Positions 18,017 through 26,823 of a stretch of 64,000 bases of DNA are shown here, piece by piece. The stretch comes from Streptomyces sp. WAC 04229 (lineage in GTDB: Bacteria; Actinomycetota; Actinomycetes; Streptomycetales; Streptomycetaceae). Position 1 is the first letter of the stretch; the number at the start of each line of letters is the position of its first letter. A program made the position numbers and the translations under genes. Under the pieces are notes generated by a model. The model saw only the letters and a list, made by a program, of their open reading frames with translations, had not been told where the DNA came from and searched no databases. Where the stretch lies: assembly GCF_003947455.1 (NCBI RefSeq), contig NZ_QHJH01000010.1, forward strand, positions 36,504 to 100,503, written 5' to 3'.

Positions 18017-19258
18017 ATGACCACCGGCCACACCGCGCCGAGGACCGTGGCGACGGTCTGGGGGCTGCTGGTCCTCAACACGCTGGGTTCCACCGGGGCG
18101 GAGACCGTCGTGCCGCTCCCCCGCTCCCTCATCCAGATGGTCACCATGGGCGCGCTGGTCGCCGCGTTCGCGCTGGCGCTCGTGGTCAACCTCCGGCTGC
18201 GCGTGCGGGCAAGCTCCTTCCTCCTCCTGCTCACCCTGCTGCTGGTGCCGAGCGTGCTCTCCAGCCTGAGCCTGGAGTCCGGGTTCGGCGCGTTGTTCCG
18301 CTGCGCCCGGCTGGCGCTCTTCCTCGCCACCCTGTGGCTGCTCAGCCGCTGGTGGGACGGCGGCACGACGTTCGTCCGGCACCACATCCGGATGTACGTG
18401 GCGGTCCTCGGGACGGTGGCCGCCGGCGCGGTCGTCTCACCGGGCAAGGCCATGCCCGACCTGTACGGCGGGCGGCTGGTCGGCGCCCTGTGGCCGCTCA
18501 CCCCGCCGCAGATCGGACAGTACGCCGCGGTGGTCATCGGCCTGACCGTGCTGCTCGTGCTCGGCCACCGGACCGATAGGACCAGTGCGGCGGTGGTCGT
18601 CGTGCCGGCGCTCGTCCTGCTCATGCTGACCCATACCCGGACCGCCACGCTCGGTCTGCTCGTCGGGCTGGCCCTGGCGATCGGCTCGCTCGTCCTGACC
18701 AGCGCCGCCGCCCGGCGGTTCTTCGTCCGGGCGGTGGGGTGCGCCGCGCTGGCGGCGGTGGTGTTCGGCTCCGCGCTGCACGCGTGGTTCCTGCGCGGCC
18801 AGAGCGAGGAGAACTTCACCAGCCTCACGGGGCGGGCCAAGGTCTGGGACGCCCTGCTGGCGGCTCCCCGGACGACTGCGGAGTACCTGTTCGGCGCGGG
18901 CCTGGGCGACAAGTCGTTCGGCGGGCTGCCGATCGACAACAGCTGGCTGGCCGTCTACCACGAGCAGGGCGTGACCGGCGTGGCACTCGTCGCGGGCATG
19001 GTCGTCGTCCTGGGCGCCGTCGCGCTGCTGCGGCCGCCCTCGCTGTCGAGGGCCTGCGCGATCTTCCTGATCAGCTACTGCGCGATCGCGTCGTACACCG
19101 AGGCGGGGCTGGGCGACGCCTCGCCGTATCTGCTGCACCTGGCCGTGGCCGCGTCGCTCCTGGCGGTTCCCGCCCCGGCGGCCGCTCCCCTGCCGACGCC
19201 GGGAGCCCCCGGCCGACACGTACCGCGATGGGCCCGCAGCACACCGGAGGTGACCTGA
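18017..19258 (+). CDS. O-antigen polymerase/ligase-like membrane protein (Wzy candidate)
   Basis: The 413-aa protein is almost entirely hydrophobic with about ten predicted membrane segments and one longer outside loop (about residues 255-310: LHAWFLRGQSEENFTSLTGR, FGAGLGDKSFGGLPIDNSWLAVYHEQG). The arginine-containing TGRAKVW motif and the following NSW...EQG pattern are typical of the Wzy/WaaL family. ATG at 18017 is 1 bp after the previous stop; a GTG nine bases earlier is possible. It is the only polymerase candidate of the operon and would join flipped repeat units outside the membrane. Confidence 0.85.
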   Translation: MTTGHTAPRTVATVWGLLVLNTLGSTGAETVVPLPRSLIQMVTMGALVAAFALALVVNLRLRVRASSFLLLLTLLLVPSVLSSLSLESGFGALFRCARLALFLATLWLLSRWWDGGTTFVRHHIRMYVAVLGTVAAGAVVSPGKAMPDLYGGRLVGALWPLTPPQIGQYAAVVIGLTVLLVLGHRTDRTSAAVVVVPALVLLMLTHTRTATLGLLVGLALAIGSLVLTSAAARRFFVRAVGCAALAAVVFGSALHAWFLRGQSEENFTSLTGRAKVWDALLAAPRTTAEYLFGAGLGDKSFGGLPIDNSWLAVYHEQGVTGVALVAGMVVVLGAVALLRPPSLSRACAIFLISYCAIASYTEAGLGDASPYLLHLAVAASLLAVPAPAAAPLPTPGAPGRHVPRWARSTPEVT

Positions 19259-19259
19259 G

Positions 19260-20501
19260 ATGCACGTGCTCGTGGCGCACAACCGCTACGCCTCGGCGCA
19301 GCCGAGCGGGGAGAACAAGGTCGTCGACCAGGAGGTGGCGCTGCTGCGCGGGGCCGGGCACCGGGTCGAGCTGTTCGAGCGGCGCAGCGACGAGATCGCG
19401 GCCCGGTCGCTGCCGGGCAAGGTCGCGGTGCCGCTCCTCGTGCCGTGGAATCCGGCGGTGCGGGCGGAGCTCGCCGCGCGGCTCCGTGCCCAGCGGCCGG
19501 ACGTGGTGCACATCCACAACGTCTTCCCGCTCCTGTCGCCGGCGGTGCTGGCCGCGTGTGCCGACGCGGGTGTGCCCGCCGTCGCCACGCTGCACAACTA
19601 CACCCAGGTGTGCCCGCCGGGCACCCTGCAGCGGGACGGCCGGCCGTGCACCGAGTGCGTCGGGTCCGGTCCGCTGCCCGCGGTCCGGCACGGCTGCTAC
19701 CGGAACTCCCGGCTGGCGACGGTGCCGCTCGCGGTCAGCATGTCGGTCAACCGGCGGCGCTGGTGGTCCGGCGTGGAGCGGTTCTTCTGCATCTCCGCGG
19801 CGCAGCGCGACGTGCTGGTCGGAGCGGGCATGCCGCCCGAACGGCTGTCGGTGAAGCACAACTTCGTGCCCGATCCGGGCGCCCGGCGGACGGGCCCCGG
19901 CGAGCACCTGCTCTTCCTCGGCCGCCTCGCGGAGGCCAAGGGGGTGCGGCTGCTGATGGCCGCGTGGGACGAGATCGCCGCCGGCGGTGGCGTGGGCGTG
20001 CCGCTCGTGATCGCCGGCGCGGGGCCGCTGGAGCGGGAGGTGGCCGCCTGGGCGGCGGGCCGGGACGACGTGCGGTACGTCGGCCTGTACGACCCGGCCC
20101 AGTGCCGGGAGGCCGTCGCGCGGTCGGTCGCCGTGGTGGCGCCGTCCACCTGGCTGGAGGCGTTCGGCCTGGTGGTCGTGGAGGCGATGGCCGCGGGGGT
20201 CCCGGCCGTCGCCGCCGGTCACGGCGCCTTCGTGGAACTCGTCGAGGACGGGGTGAGCGGGCTGCTGCACCGGCCGGGCGAGCCCGCCTCGCTCGCCTCG
20301 TGCCTGCGCCGGATCACGGCCGGGGCGTCCCGCAACCGGGAGATGGGGCAGGCGGCCCGGCTCCGCTACGAGCAGGGCTTCAGCCCGGTCGTCGGGCTGG
20401 AACGCCTGTTGGAGGGGTACCGCACCGCGATCGCGGATCGGTCAGCACTGGCCCGGGGCGGGCGCGCCCGCGCGGGCAGGGGGGATGGGAACAGCACATG
20501 A
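19260..20501 (+). CDS. Family 4 (GT-B) glycosyltransferase
   Basis: The 413-aa protein has the GT4 acceptor half (PDVVHIHNVFPLLSPAVL, a Cys-rich insertion CPPGTLQRDGRPCTEC) and donor half (LLFLGRLAEAKGVRLLMAAW, APSTWLEAFGLVVVEAMAAG). The EAFGLVVVEAM stretch is the usual EX7E motif that binds the nucleotide sugar. The four cysteines of the insertion (CPPG, CTEC, GCY) are common in a subset of GT4 enzymes. It begins one base after the polymerase stop. It would add a further sugar to the repeat; donor unknown. Confidence 0.92.
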   Translation: MHVLVAHNRYASAQPSGENKVVDQEVALLRGAGHRVELFERRSDEIAARSLPGKVAVPLLVPWNPAVRAELAARLRAQRPDVVHIHNVFPLLSPAVLAACADAGVPAVATLHNYTQVCPPGTLQRDGRPCTECVGSGPLPAVRHGCYRNSRLATVPLAVSMSVNRRRWWSGVERFFCISAAQRDVLVGAGMPPERLSVKHNFVPDPGARRTGPGEHLLFLGRLAEAKGVRLLMAAWDEIAAGGGVGVPLVIAGAGPLEREVAAWAAGRDDVRYVGLYDPAQCREAVARSVAVVAPSTWLEAFGLVVVEAMAAGVPAVAAGHGAFVELVEDGVSGLLHRPGEPASLASCLRRITAGASRNREMGQAARLRYEQGFSPVVGLERLLEGYRTAIADRSALARGGRARAGRGDGNST

Positions 20502-21733
20502 CAAGATGCCGACTCTGCGGCTCCGAGGCGACGGAGAGCGTCGTCGACCTGGGGGCGACACCACCGTGCGAGAGCTTCCTCTCGGCGGAGCAACTGGCCC
20601 AGCCGGAGCCGACATACCCGCTCCACCTGCGGGTCTGCACCGACTGCTGGCTCGCGCAGATACCTCCGCTGATCACGCCTGAGGAGACGTTCACGCAGTA
20701 CGCGTACTTCTCCTCCTACTCGACCTCCTGGGTGGAGCACGCGCGCACCTTCGTCGCCGACGCCGCGGCGCGGCTGGACCTGGGCCCCGCCGCCTTCGTG
20801 GTCGAGGTCGCCAGCAACGACGGGTACCTGCTGAGGCACGTGACGGACCGCGGGATCCGCTGCCTGGGCATCGAGCCCTCGGTGAACGTCGGCGCCGCGG
20901 CGCGGGAGGCGGGTGTGCCCACGCTCACGGCGTTCCTGGATCCGGAGACCGGCACCGCGGTCCGCGCCGAGCACGGCCCGGCGGACCTGGTCGTGGCCAA
21001 CAACGTGTACGCGCACATCCCCGACGTGGTCGGGTTCACCCAGGGGCTGCGCGCCCTGGTCGCCGACGACGGCTGGGTCTCGATCGAGGTGCAGCACCTG
21101 CTGACGCTGATCGAGGAGAACCAGTACGACACGATCTACCACGAGCACTTCCAGTACTACACGGTCGCGTCCGCGATCCGGGCGCTGGCGAGCGGCGGGC
21201 TCGCCCTCGTGGACGTCGAGCTGCTGCCCACGCACGGCGGTTCCATCCGGCTGTGGGCCCGGCCGGCCGAGGCGGCGGGCGAGCCGACCCGGCGGGTGGC
21301 CGACGTGCTGGCCCGGGAGAAGGCCGCCGGGCTGCAGGAGCTGTCCGGGTACACCGAGTTCTCCGCCCGGGTGGCCAAGGTGCGCCGGGACCTGCTGCGG
21401 TTCCTCGTCGAGGCGGCCGAGCGCGGCGAGACCGTGGTCGGCTACGGCGCGCCGGGCAAGGGCAACACCCTGCTCAACCACTGCGGCATCCGGCCCGACC
21501 TGCTGCCGTACACGGTCGACCGCAACCCGTACAAGCACGGCAGGTTCACCCCGGGCACCCGCATCCCGATCCTGCCGCCCGAGCAGATCGGCACCGACCG
21601 CCCGGACTACGTCCTCGTCCTCCCCTGGAACCTGCGGGACGAGCTGGTCGAGCAGTTGTCCTTCGTGCACGACTGGGGCGGCCGGCTGGTCTTCCCCATT
21701 CCGGAACTGAGCATTGTCGAGGTCAAGCGATGA
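20498..21733 (+). CDS. SAM-dependent sugar C-methyltransferase (NovU/TylC3-like)
   Basis: The 411-aa protein starts at the ATG overlapping the previous stop. It has an N-terminal zinc-type domain with two CxxC pairs (CRLCG at residue 4 and CTDCW near 54), a SAM-binding domain with VVEVASNDGYLL, and a C-terminal domain with VGYGAPGKGNTLLNHC. This three-part build is that of NDP-4-keto-deoxysugar C-methyltransferases. In the operon it is followed without gaps by an RfbF-like nucleotidyltransferase, suggesting a branched-chain NDP sugar. O-methylation is an alternative. Confidence 0.88.
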   Translation: MTRCRLCGSEATESVVDLGATPPCESFLSAEQLAQPEPTYPLHLRVCTDCWLAQIPPLITPEETFTQYAYFSSYSTSWVEHARTFVADAAARLDLGPAAFVVEVASNDGYLLRHVTDRGIRCLGIEPSVNVGAAAREAGVPTLTAFLDPETGTAVRAEHGPADLVVANNVYAHIPDVVGFTQGLRALVADDGWVSIEVQHLLTLIEENQYDTIYHEHFQYYTVASAIRALASGGLALVDVELLPTHGGSIRLWARPAEAAGEPTRRVADVLAREKAAGLQELSGYTEFSARVAKVRRDLLRFLVEAAERGETVVGYGAPGKGNTLLNHCGIRPDLLPYTVDRNPYKHGRFTPGTRIPILPPEQIGTDRPDYVLVLPWNLRDELVEQLSFVHDWGGRLVFPIPELSIVEVKR

Positions 21734-22524
21734 AGGTCGTCCTGTTCTGCGGCGGTTACGGCATGCGGATGCGCAGCGGCACCTCCGACGACGTGCCCAA
21801 GCCGATGGCGATGGTCGGCCCGCGCCCGCTGATCTGGCACGTCATGCGGTACTACGCGCACTTCGGGCACACCGAGTTCATCCTGTGCCTCGGGTACGGC
21901 GCGCACCACATCAAGGACTTCTTCCTCAACTACGAGGAGACGACGTCCAACGACTTCGTCCTGCGCGGCGGGCGCACCGAGCTGCTGTCCACGGACATCT
22001 CCGACTGGACGATCACGTTCGCGCAGACCGGCATCGAGTCGCCGATCGGGGAACGCCTGCGCCGGGTGCGCCACCACCTGGACGGCGACGAGATGTTCCT
22101 CGCCAACTACGCCGACGTGCTCACCGACGCCCCGCTGCCGGAGATGATCGACCGGTTCGCCGCGCGCGATGCCGGGGCGTCGATGATGGTCGTCCCGCCG
22201 CAGTCGTCGTTCCACTGCGTGGAGCTGGGCGAGGACGGCCTGGTGGGCGGCATCACCGCGGTCGGCGAACTGCCGCTGTGGGAGAACGGCGGCTACTTCG
22301 TGCTCCGTCAGGAAGTCTTCGACCACATACCGGAGAACGGCGACCTGGTCGCCGACGGATGCGCCCAACTGGCCAAGCGGGGAAGGCTGGTGGCGCACCA
22401 GCACCGCGGCTTCTGGAAGCCCACCGACACGGTGAAGGAGCGGGCCGCGCTCGACGCCGCCTACGCCCAGGGCGACCGTCCGTGGGCCGTGTGGGAGCGG
22501 GCCGGCGTCGGAGCGGGCGCGTGA
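21730..22524 (+). CDS. Sugar-1-phosphate nucleotidyltransferase (glucose-1-phosphate cytidylyltransferase-like)
   Basis: The 264-aa enzyme should activate a sugar-1-phosphate with a nucleotide. It has the N-terminal signature CGGYGMRMRSGTSDDVPKPM, then GPRPLIWHVMRYYAHFGH, CLGYGAHHIKDFF and FAQTGIESPIGERLRRV. These follow RfbF-type cytidylyltransferases, so CTP and CDP-glucose are the likely nucleotide and product, although the family member here differs in the loop after GGYG. It is coupled by ATGA to the methyltransferase and by GTGA to the PIG-L gene. Confidence 0.88.
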   Translation: MKVVLFCGGYGMRMRSGTSDDVPKPMAMVGPRPLIWHVMRYYAHFGHTEFILCLGYGAHHIKDFFLNYEETTSNDFVLRGGRTELLSTDISDWTITFAQTGIESPIGERLRRVRHHLDGDEMFLANYADVLTDAPLPEMIDRFAARDAGASMMVVPPQSSFHCVELGEDGLVGGITAVGELPLWENGGYFVLRQEVFDHIPENGDLVADGCAQLAKRGRLVAHQHRGFWKPTDTVKERAALDAAYAQGDRPWAVWERAGVGAGA

Positions 22525-23168
22525 TCGGGCTCGGAGCCGGACCCCTGGACCGGATCGTCGCGGTGGGCGCGCACTGCGACGACATCGCCATCGGTGCCGG
22601 CGGCACCTTGCTCACGCTGTGCACCGCGCGGCCGGGTGTCCGCGTCGACGCGCTGGTGCTGTCCGGTGGTGGCGGCGAGCGGGAGCAGGAGGAGCAGGCC
22701 GCGCTCGACGCCTTCTGCCCGGGCGCCGATCTGCGGCTGACCGTGCTCAAGCTGCCGGACGGCCGGATGCCCGCGCACTGGGAGGAGGCCAAGGCCGCGG
22801 TCGAGGAGCTGCGCGAGCGGGCCGAACCGGATCTCGTGCTGGCGCCGCGCACCGACGACGCGCACCAGGACCACCGCAACCTGGCGGAGCTGATGACCAC
22901 CGCGTTCCGCGACCACCTGGTGCTCCGTTACGAGATCGCGAAGTGGGACGGCGATCTCGGGCGCCCGGTGGCCTACCAGCCGCTGTCGCCGGAGATCGCG
23001 GAGCGGAAGGTACGGCTGCTCCAGGAGCACTACCCCTCGCAGCGGCACCGGCCCTGGTACGACCGGGAGGCCTTCCTCGGTCTCGCCCGGATCCGCGGCA
23101 TCGAATGCCACGCGCGCTACGCCGAGGCGTTCGCCGTCACCAAACTCACTCTCAACCTGGGGGGTTGA
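22521..23168 (+). CDS. PIG-L family N-deacetylase
   Basis: The 215-aa protein has the zinc-binding AHCDDIAIGAGG motif (His18, Asp21; the family usually has AHPDDE) and the second motif DDAHQDHRNL with HxDH. Replacement of the usual Glu by Ile after DD leaves the general base position uncertain. Family members hydrolyse N-acetyl groups from amino sugars or conjugates. Start is GTG 22521, overlapping the previous stop. Placement inside a nucleotide-sugar module suggests deacetylation of a sugar intermediate. Confidence 0.85.
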   Translation: MIGLGAGPLDRIVAVGAHCDDIAIGAGGTLLTLCTARPGVRVDALVLSGGGGEREQEEQAALDAFCPGADLRLTVLKLPDGRMPAHWEEAKAAVEELRERAEPDLVLAPRTDDAHQDHRNLAELMTTAFRDHLVLRYEIAKWDGDLGRPVAYQPLSPEIAERKVRLLQEHYPSQRHRPWYDREAFLGLARIRGIECHARYAEAFAVTKLTLNLGG

Positions 23169-23174
23169 ACAACC

Positions 23175-24200
23175 TTGCGCGTACTGCTGACCGGACACCA
23201 GGGCTATCTGGGCACCGTGATGGCGCCCGTCCTCACCGCCGCCGGGCACGAGGTCGTCGGTCTCGACGCCGGCCTGTTCGCCGACTGCCTGCTGGGCCCC
23301 TCGCCCGAGGACCCGCCCGGGCACCGGGTCGACCTGCGTGACGTCACGGCGGAGCACGTGAGCGGGGTGGACGCCGTGATCCACCTGGCCGCGCTCTCCA
23401 ACGACCCACTGGGCTCCCTGGCGCCGGAGCTGACGTACGACATCAACCACCACGCGTCCGTGCGGTTGGCCCGGCTCGCCCGTGACGCCGGGGTGCGGCG
23501 CTTCCTGTACGCGTCGACCTGCTCGGTCTACGGCGCCGCGGGCGGCGGCGAGCTGGTGGCCGAGGACGCCCCGCTGCGGCCTGTGACGCCGTACGCGGAG
23601 TCCAAGGTGCGGGTGGAGGACGACCTGCACGCGCTGTGCGACGGCGACTTCAGCCCGGTGTACATGCGCAACGCCACCGCCTTCGGCCATTCGCCCCGGC
23701 TGCGCGCCGACATCGTGCTGAACAACCTGGTGGGCCACGCGCTGCTGTCCGGCGAGGTGCTGGTGCTCTCGGACGGCACCCCCTGGCGTCCGCTGGTGCA
23801 CGCCGTGGACATCGCCCGGGCCTTCACGGCCGCGCTGACCGCGCCCCGGGAGGCGGTGCACGACCGGGCGTTCAACATCGGCAGCGAGGTCAACAACGTC
23901 ACGGTTGCCGAGATCGCCGAGCAGGTCGCGGCGGCGGTGCCGGACTCACGCGTGGTGATCACCGGGGAGACCGGTGCCGATCCGAGGTCGTACCGGGTGG
24001 ACTTCTCGCGGTTCCGCGCCGCGGTGCCCGGCTTCGACTGCGAGTGGACGGTCAAGCAGGGCGCGCTCGAACTCGCCGACGCCTACCGGAAGCACGGGCT
24101 GACCCGGGAGGACTTCGAGCGCCGCTTCACCCGGCTGGCCGTGCTGCGTGCGGCCGCCGACGCCGGCTCCGTGGACGACACCCTGCGGTGGCGCGGATGA
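23175..24200 (+). CDS. NAD-dependent nucleotide-sugar epimerase/dehydratase (extended SDR)
   Basis: The 341-aa enzyme starts at TTG 23175. It has the Rossmann motif TGHQGYLG, the acidic GLDAGLF turn, DAVIHLAALSNDPLG, the catalytic Ser/Tyr/Lys set (YASTCSVYG and YAESK), and the substrate region FNIGSEVNNVTVAEIAEQV. It is an extended SDR acting on a nucleotide sugar; the exact reaction (4-epimerisation, 4-reduction or dehydration) cannot be read from sequence. It shares an ATGA junction with the downstream DUF4910 gene. Confidence 0.88.
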   Translation: MRVLLTGHQGYLGTVMAPVLTAAGHEVVGLDAGLFADCLLGPSPEDPPGHRVDLRDVTAEHVSGVDAVIHLAALSNDPLGSLAPELTYDINHHASVRLARLARDAGVRRFLYASTCSVYGAAGGGELVAEDAPLRPVTPYAESKVRVEDDLHALCDGDFSPVYMRNATAFGHSPRLRADIVLNNLVGHALLSGEVLVLSDGTPWRPLVHAVDIARAFTAALTAPREAVHDRAFNIGSEVNNVTVAEIAEQVAAAVPDSRVVITGETGADPRSYRVDFSRFRAAVPGFDCEWTVKQGALELADAYRKHGLTREDFERRFTRLAVLRAAADAGSVDDTLRWRG

Positions 24201-25495
24201 CGACGGCCGGCGCGCAGCCGGTGACGGCGGTCGGTGAGCGGATGCACGCGCTGGTGGAGCGGATGTATCCGCTGTGCCGGAGCATCACGGGCGACGGGGT
24301 GCGGGCCACCCTGGAGATCGTGGACGAGTACCTGCCGCTGCGGGTGCACGAGGTGCCGACGGGGACGCAGGTGCTCGACTGGACGGTGCCGCAGGAGTGG
24401 AACATCCGCGACGCGTACATCGCCGACGCGCACGGCAACCGGGTCGTCGACTTCGCCGCGTCCAGCCTCCACGTGCTCGGCTACAGCGTCCCGGTGTCGG
24501 CGACGATGCCGCTCGCCGAACTGCGCGCGCACCTGCACACCCTGCCGGACCACCCTGCCTGGGTGCCGTACCGCACCAGCTACTACAAGCCGGACTGGGG
24601 TTTCTGCCTGGCCCAGGACACCCTGGACGCGCTGCCGGACGGGGACTACGAGGTCCGGATCGACTCCACTCTCGCGGACGGCCACCTCACCTACGCCGAG
24701 CACGTGGTCCCCGGGCAGGTCCCCGACGAGGTGATCGTCTCCTGCCACGTCTGCCACCCGTCGCTGGCCAACGACAACCTGGCCGGCATCGCGGTGGCGA
24801 CGTTCCTGGCGCGGGAGCTGGCGCAGCGGACGCCGTACTACACGTACCGGTTCCTGTTCGCGCCCGGCACCATCGGGGCCATCACCTGGCTGGCCCGCAA
24901 CGCGGAGCGTGTGGAACGGGTCAGGCACGGCCTGGTGCTGGCCTGCGCGGGCGACCGGGGGCGGCTGACCTACAAACGGAGCAGGCGCGGTGACGCGGGC
25001 ATCGACCGGGTGATGCGGCACGTGCTGGAAACCTCCGAACGCCCGCACCGTGTCACCGAGTTCACACCGTACGGATACGACGAGCGCCAGTTCTGCTCGC
25101 CCGGCTTCGACCTCGGCGTGGGCTCGCTCACCCGCACCCCGTACGCCGGCTACCCCGAGTACCACACCTCGGCGGACAATCTGGACTTCGTCTCCCCCCG
25201 GGCGATGGAGGACACGCTCGCCGTCTGCCGTGAGGCGTTCGCCGTGCTGGACCGCGACCGGCGGTACGTCAATCTCAGCCCCTACGGCGAACCGCAGCTG
25301 GGGCGGCGCGGGTTGTACGACTCGGTCGGCGGCCGCAGCGACGCCAAGCAGGCCCAGATGGCCATGCTCTGGGTGCTCAGCCTCTCCGACGGCGAGCACG
25401 GTCTGCTGGACATCGCCGAGCGGTCCGGGCTCCCGTTCGACACCGTCGCCGACGCGGCCGACGCCCTGCACGGCGCAGGGCTGCTCAAGGCATGA
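24197..25495 (+). CDS. DUF4910-type aminopeptidase-like protein with C-terminal winged helix
   Basis: The 432-aa protein has an N-terminal MHALVERMYPLCRSITGDGVR region, an inserted DUF2172-like beta domain (residues about 40-160), an M28-peptidase-like core with VSCHVCHPSLANDN and YHTSADNLDFVS, and a C-terminal winged helix (LLDIAERSGLPFDTVADAAD). The histidines and aspartates of a two-zinc site appear kept. Relatives as I recall them read PETIG where this one reads PGTIG, so a metal-ligand or catalytic Glu may be lost. No signal peptide. Function of the family is not established; it recurs in glycan clusters with RfbF-like and PIG-L genes. Confidence 0.8.
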   Translation: MTTAGAQPVTAVGERMHALVERMYPLCRSITGDGVRATLEIVDEYLPLRVHEVPTGTQVLDWTVPQEWNIRDAYIADAHGNRVVDFAASSLHVLGYSVPVSATMPLAELRAHLHTLPDHPAWVPYRTSYYKPDWGFCLAQDTLDALPDGDYEVRIDSTLADGHLTYAEHVVPGQVPDEVIVSCHVCHPSLANDNLAGIAVATFLARELAQRTPYYTYRFLFAPGTIGAITWLARNAERVERVRHGLVLACAGDRGRLTYKRSRRGDAGIDRVMRHVLETSERPHRVTEFTPYGYDERQFCSPGFDLGVGSLTRTPYAGYPEYHTSADNLDFVSPRAMEDTLAVCREAFAVLDRDRRYVNLSPYGEPQLGRRGLYDSVGGRSDAKQAQMAMLWVLSLSDGEHGLLDIAERSGLPFDTVADAADALHGAGLLKA

Positions 25496-26823
25496 CGCCC
25501 ATGCCCACCGGAGGGAAGAAGACGACGACGGCCTCGGCGGACGAGGCCGGACCCGCCCGGCGCGGCGGCACGCGGGCCATGGCGGGCATGGCCGGCCGGC
25601 TGTCCTGGGGGCTGGCCGACCAGGCGGCCTCCAGCATCTCCAACTTCGCGGTGGGGATCTACGTGGCCCGCTCGCTGGGGCTGACCGCGTTCGGCGTGTT
25701 CAGCCTGGCCTGGGTGACGTACGGCGTGGTGCTCAGCGTCTCGCGCGGGCTGGCCACCGACCCGCTCGTGGTGCGCTTCAGCGGTGTGCCGGAGGCGTCC
25801 TGGCGCGGGGCGGTGGACCGGTCGTCGGGCACCGCGCTCGGTGTCGGTACCGCCGTCGGCGCGGTCTGTCTGGTGGTCGGCCTGGGTATGGGCGGCCGGG
25901 TGGGACCCGCGTTCGCCGGCCTCGGCCTCATGCTGCCCGGGCTGCTGCTGCAGGACGCCTGGCGGTACTCGTTCTTCGCCGCAGGCCAGGGGCGCAAGGC
26001 GTTCGTGAACGACGTCGTCTGGGGTGTCGCGCTCGTCCCCGCCATGGTGGTGGCGGCCCGTGTGGCCAGCGTGACCGCGTTCGTGGTCGCGTGGGGCACG
26101 TCCGCCGCGGTGGCCGCCGTGTACGGCTGCTTCCAGTCCGGCATCCGGCCCAGGTTCGGCGGGGCACGCGACTGGCTGCGCGACCACCGCGACCTCGGTT
26201 ACCGGTACCTGGTGGAGAACGTCGGCGTCAGCGGCTCCAGCCAGCTGCGGGCGTACGGGCTCGGCGTGATCGTCGGCGTCGGTGCGGTGGGGGTGATCCG
26301 GGGCGCCGAACTACTGCTCGGCCCCTTCCTCGCGGTGCTGATGGGGCTGTCGCTGGTGACCGTGGCGGAGGCGGCCCGGGTCCTGCGGGAGGCCCCGCGG
26401 CGGCTGGGCAGGTTCTGCCTCCTCCTGGGCGGCGGGCAGGCCGTCGGCGCCCTGCTCTGGGGCGCGGCGCTGCTGCTGGTCCCGGACCGGCTCGGCGAGC
26501 TGGTACTCGGTGACGTCTGGTCCGCCGCGTCGGCCATCGTCGTGCCGGTCACGCTCGGTGTCGCGGGCGCCGGCCTCGGCACCGGTGCGGCGGCCGGGCT
26601 GCGCGCGCTCGCCGCGGCCCGGCGCAGCCTGCGCTGCCAGCTGTTCGCCTCCGTCTGCTACGTCGGCGGAGGGCTCGGTGGTGCCTTCGCGGCCGGCACG
26701 GCCGGTTCCGCCTGGGGCGTCGCCACCGCCGCCGCCTGTGGCTCCGCCGTCTGGTGGCTGCAGCTGCGGGCCGCGCTGCGCGAGCGCCACCACCATTCCA
26801 TCCGTGAAGTGAGGACGCCATGA
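25492..26823 (+). CDS. Polysaccharide flippase (Wzx/MATE-like)
   Basis: The 443-aa membrane protein has about twelve hydrophobic segments after a polar 30-residue N-terminus and the early motif WGLADQAASSISNFAVGIYVARSLG, typical of O-antigen/teichoic-acid flippases. It would move the lipid-linked repeat unit across the cytoplasmic membrane for polymerisation. It overlaps its neighbours by 4 bp on both sides. No other flippase is present in the cluster, which supports the Wzx assignment. Confidence 0.88.
   Translation: MTPMPTGGKKTTTASADEAGPARRGGTRAMAGMAGRLSWGLADQAASSISNFAVGIYVARSLGLTAFGVFSLAWVTYGVVLSVSRGLATDPLVVRFSGVPEASWRGAVDRSSGTALGVGTAVGAVCLVVGLGMGGRVGPAFAGLGLMLPGLLLQDAWRYSFFAAGQGRKAFVNDVVWGVALVPAMVVAARVASVTAFVVAWGTSAAVAAVYGCFQSGIRPRFGGARDWLRDHRDLGYRYLVENVGVSGSSQLRAYGLGVIVGVGAVGVIRGAELLLGPFLAVLMGLSLVTVAEAARVLREAPRRLGRFCLLLGGGQAVGALLWGAALLLVPDRLGELVLGDVWSAASAIVVPVTLGVAGAGLGTGAAAGLRALAAARRSLRCQLFASVCYVGGGLGGAFAAGTAGSAWGVATAAACGSAVWWLQLRAALRERHHHSIREVRTP

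Noticed and set aside
16483..18939. Antisense frame of about 800 codons over the beta-helix lipoprotein and polymerase genes
   Set aside because: Low-complexity Arg/Val/Pro composition and no recognisable motifs, whereas the forward frames carry clear lipobox, beta-helix and membrane segments.
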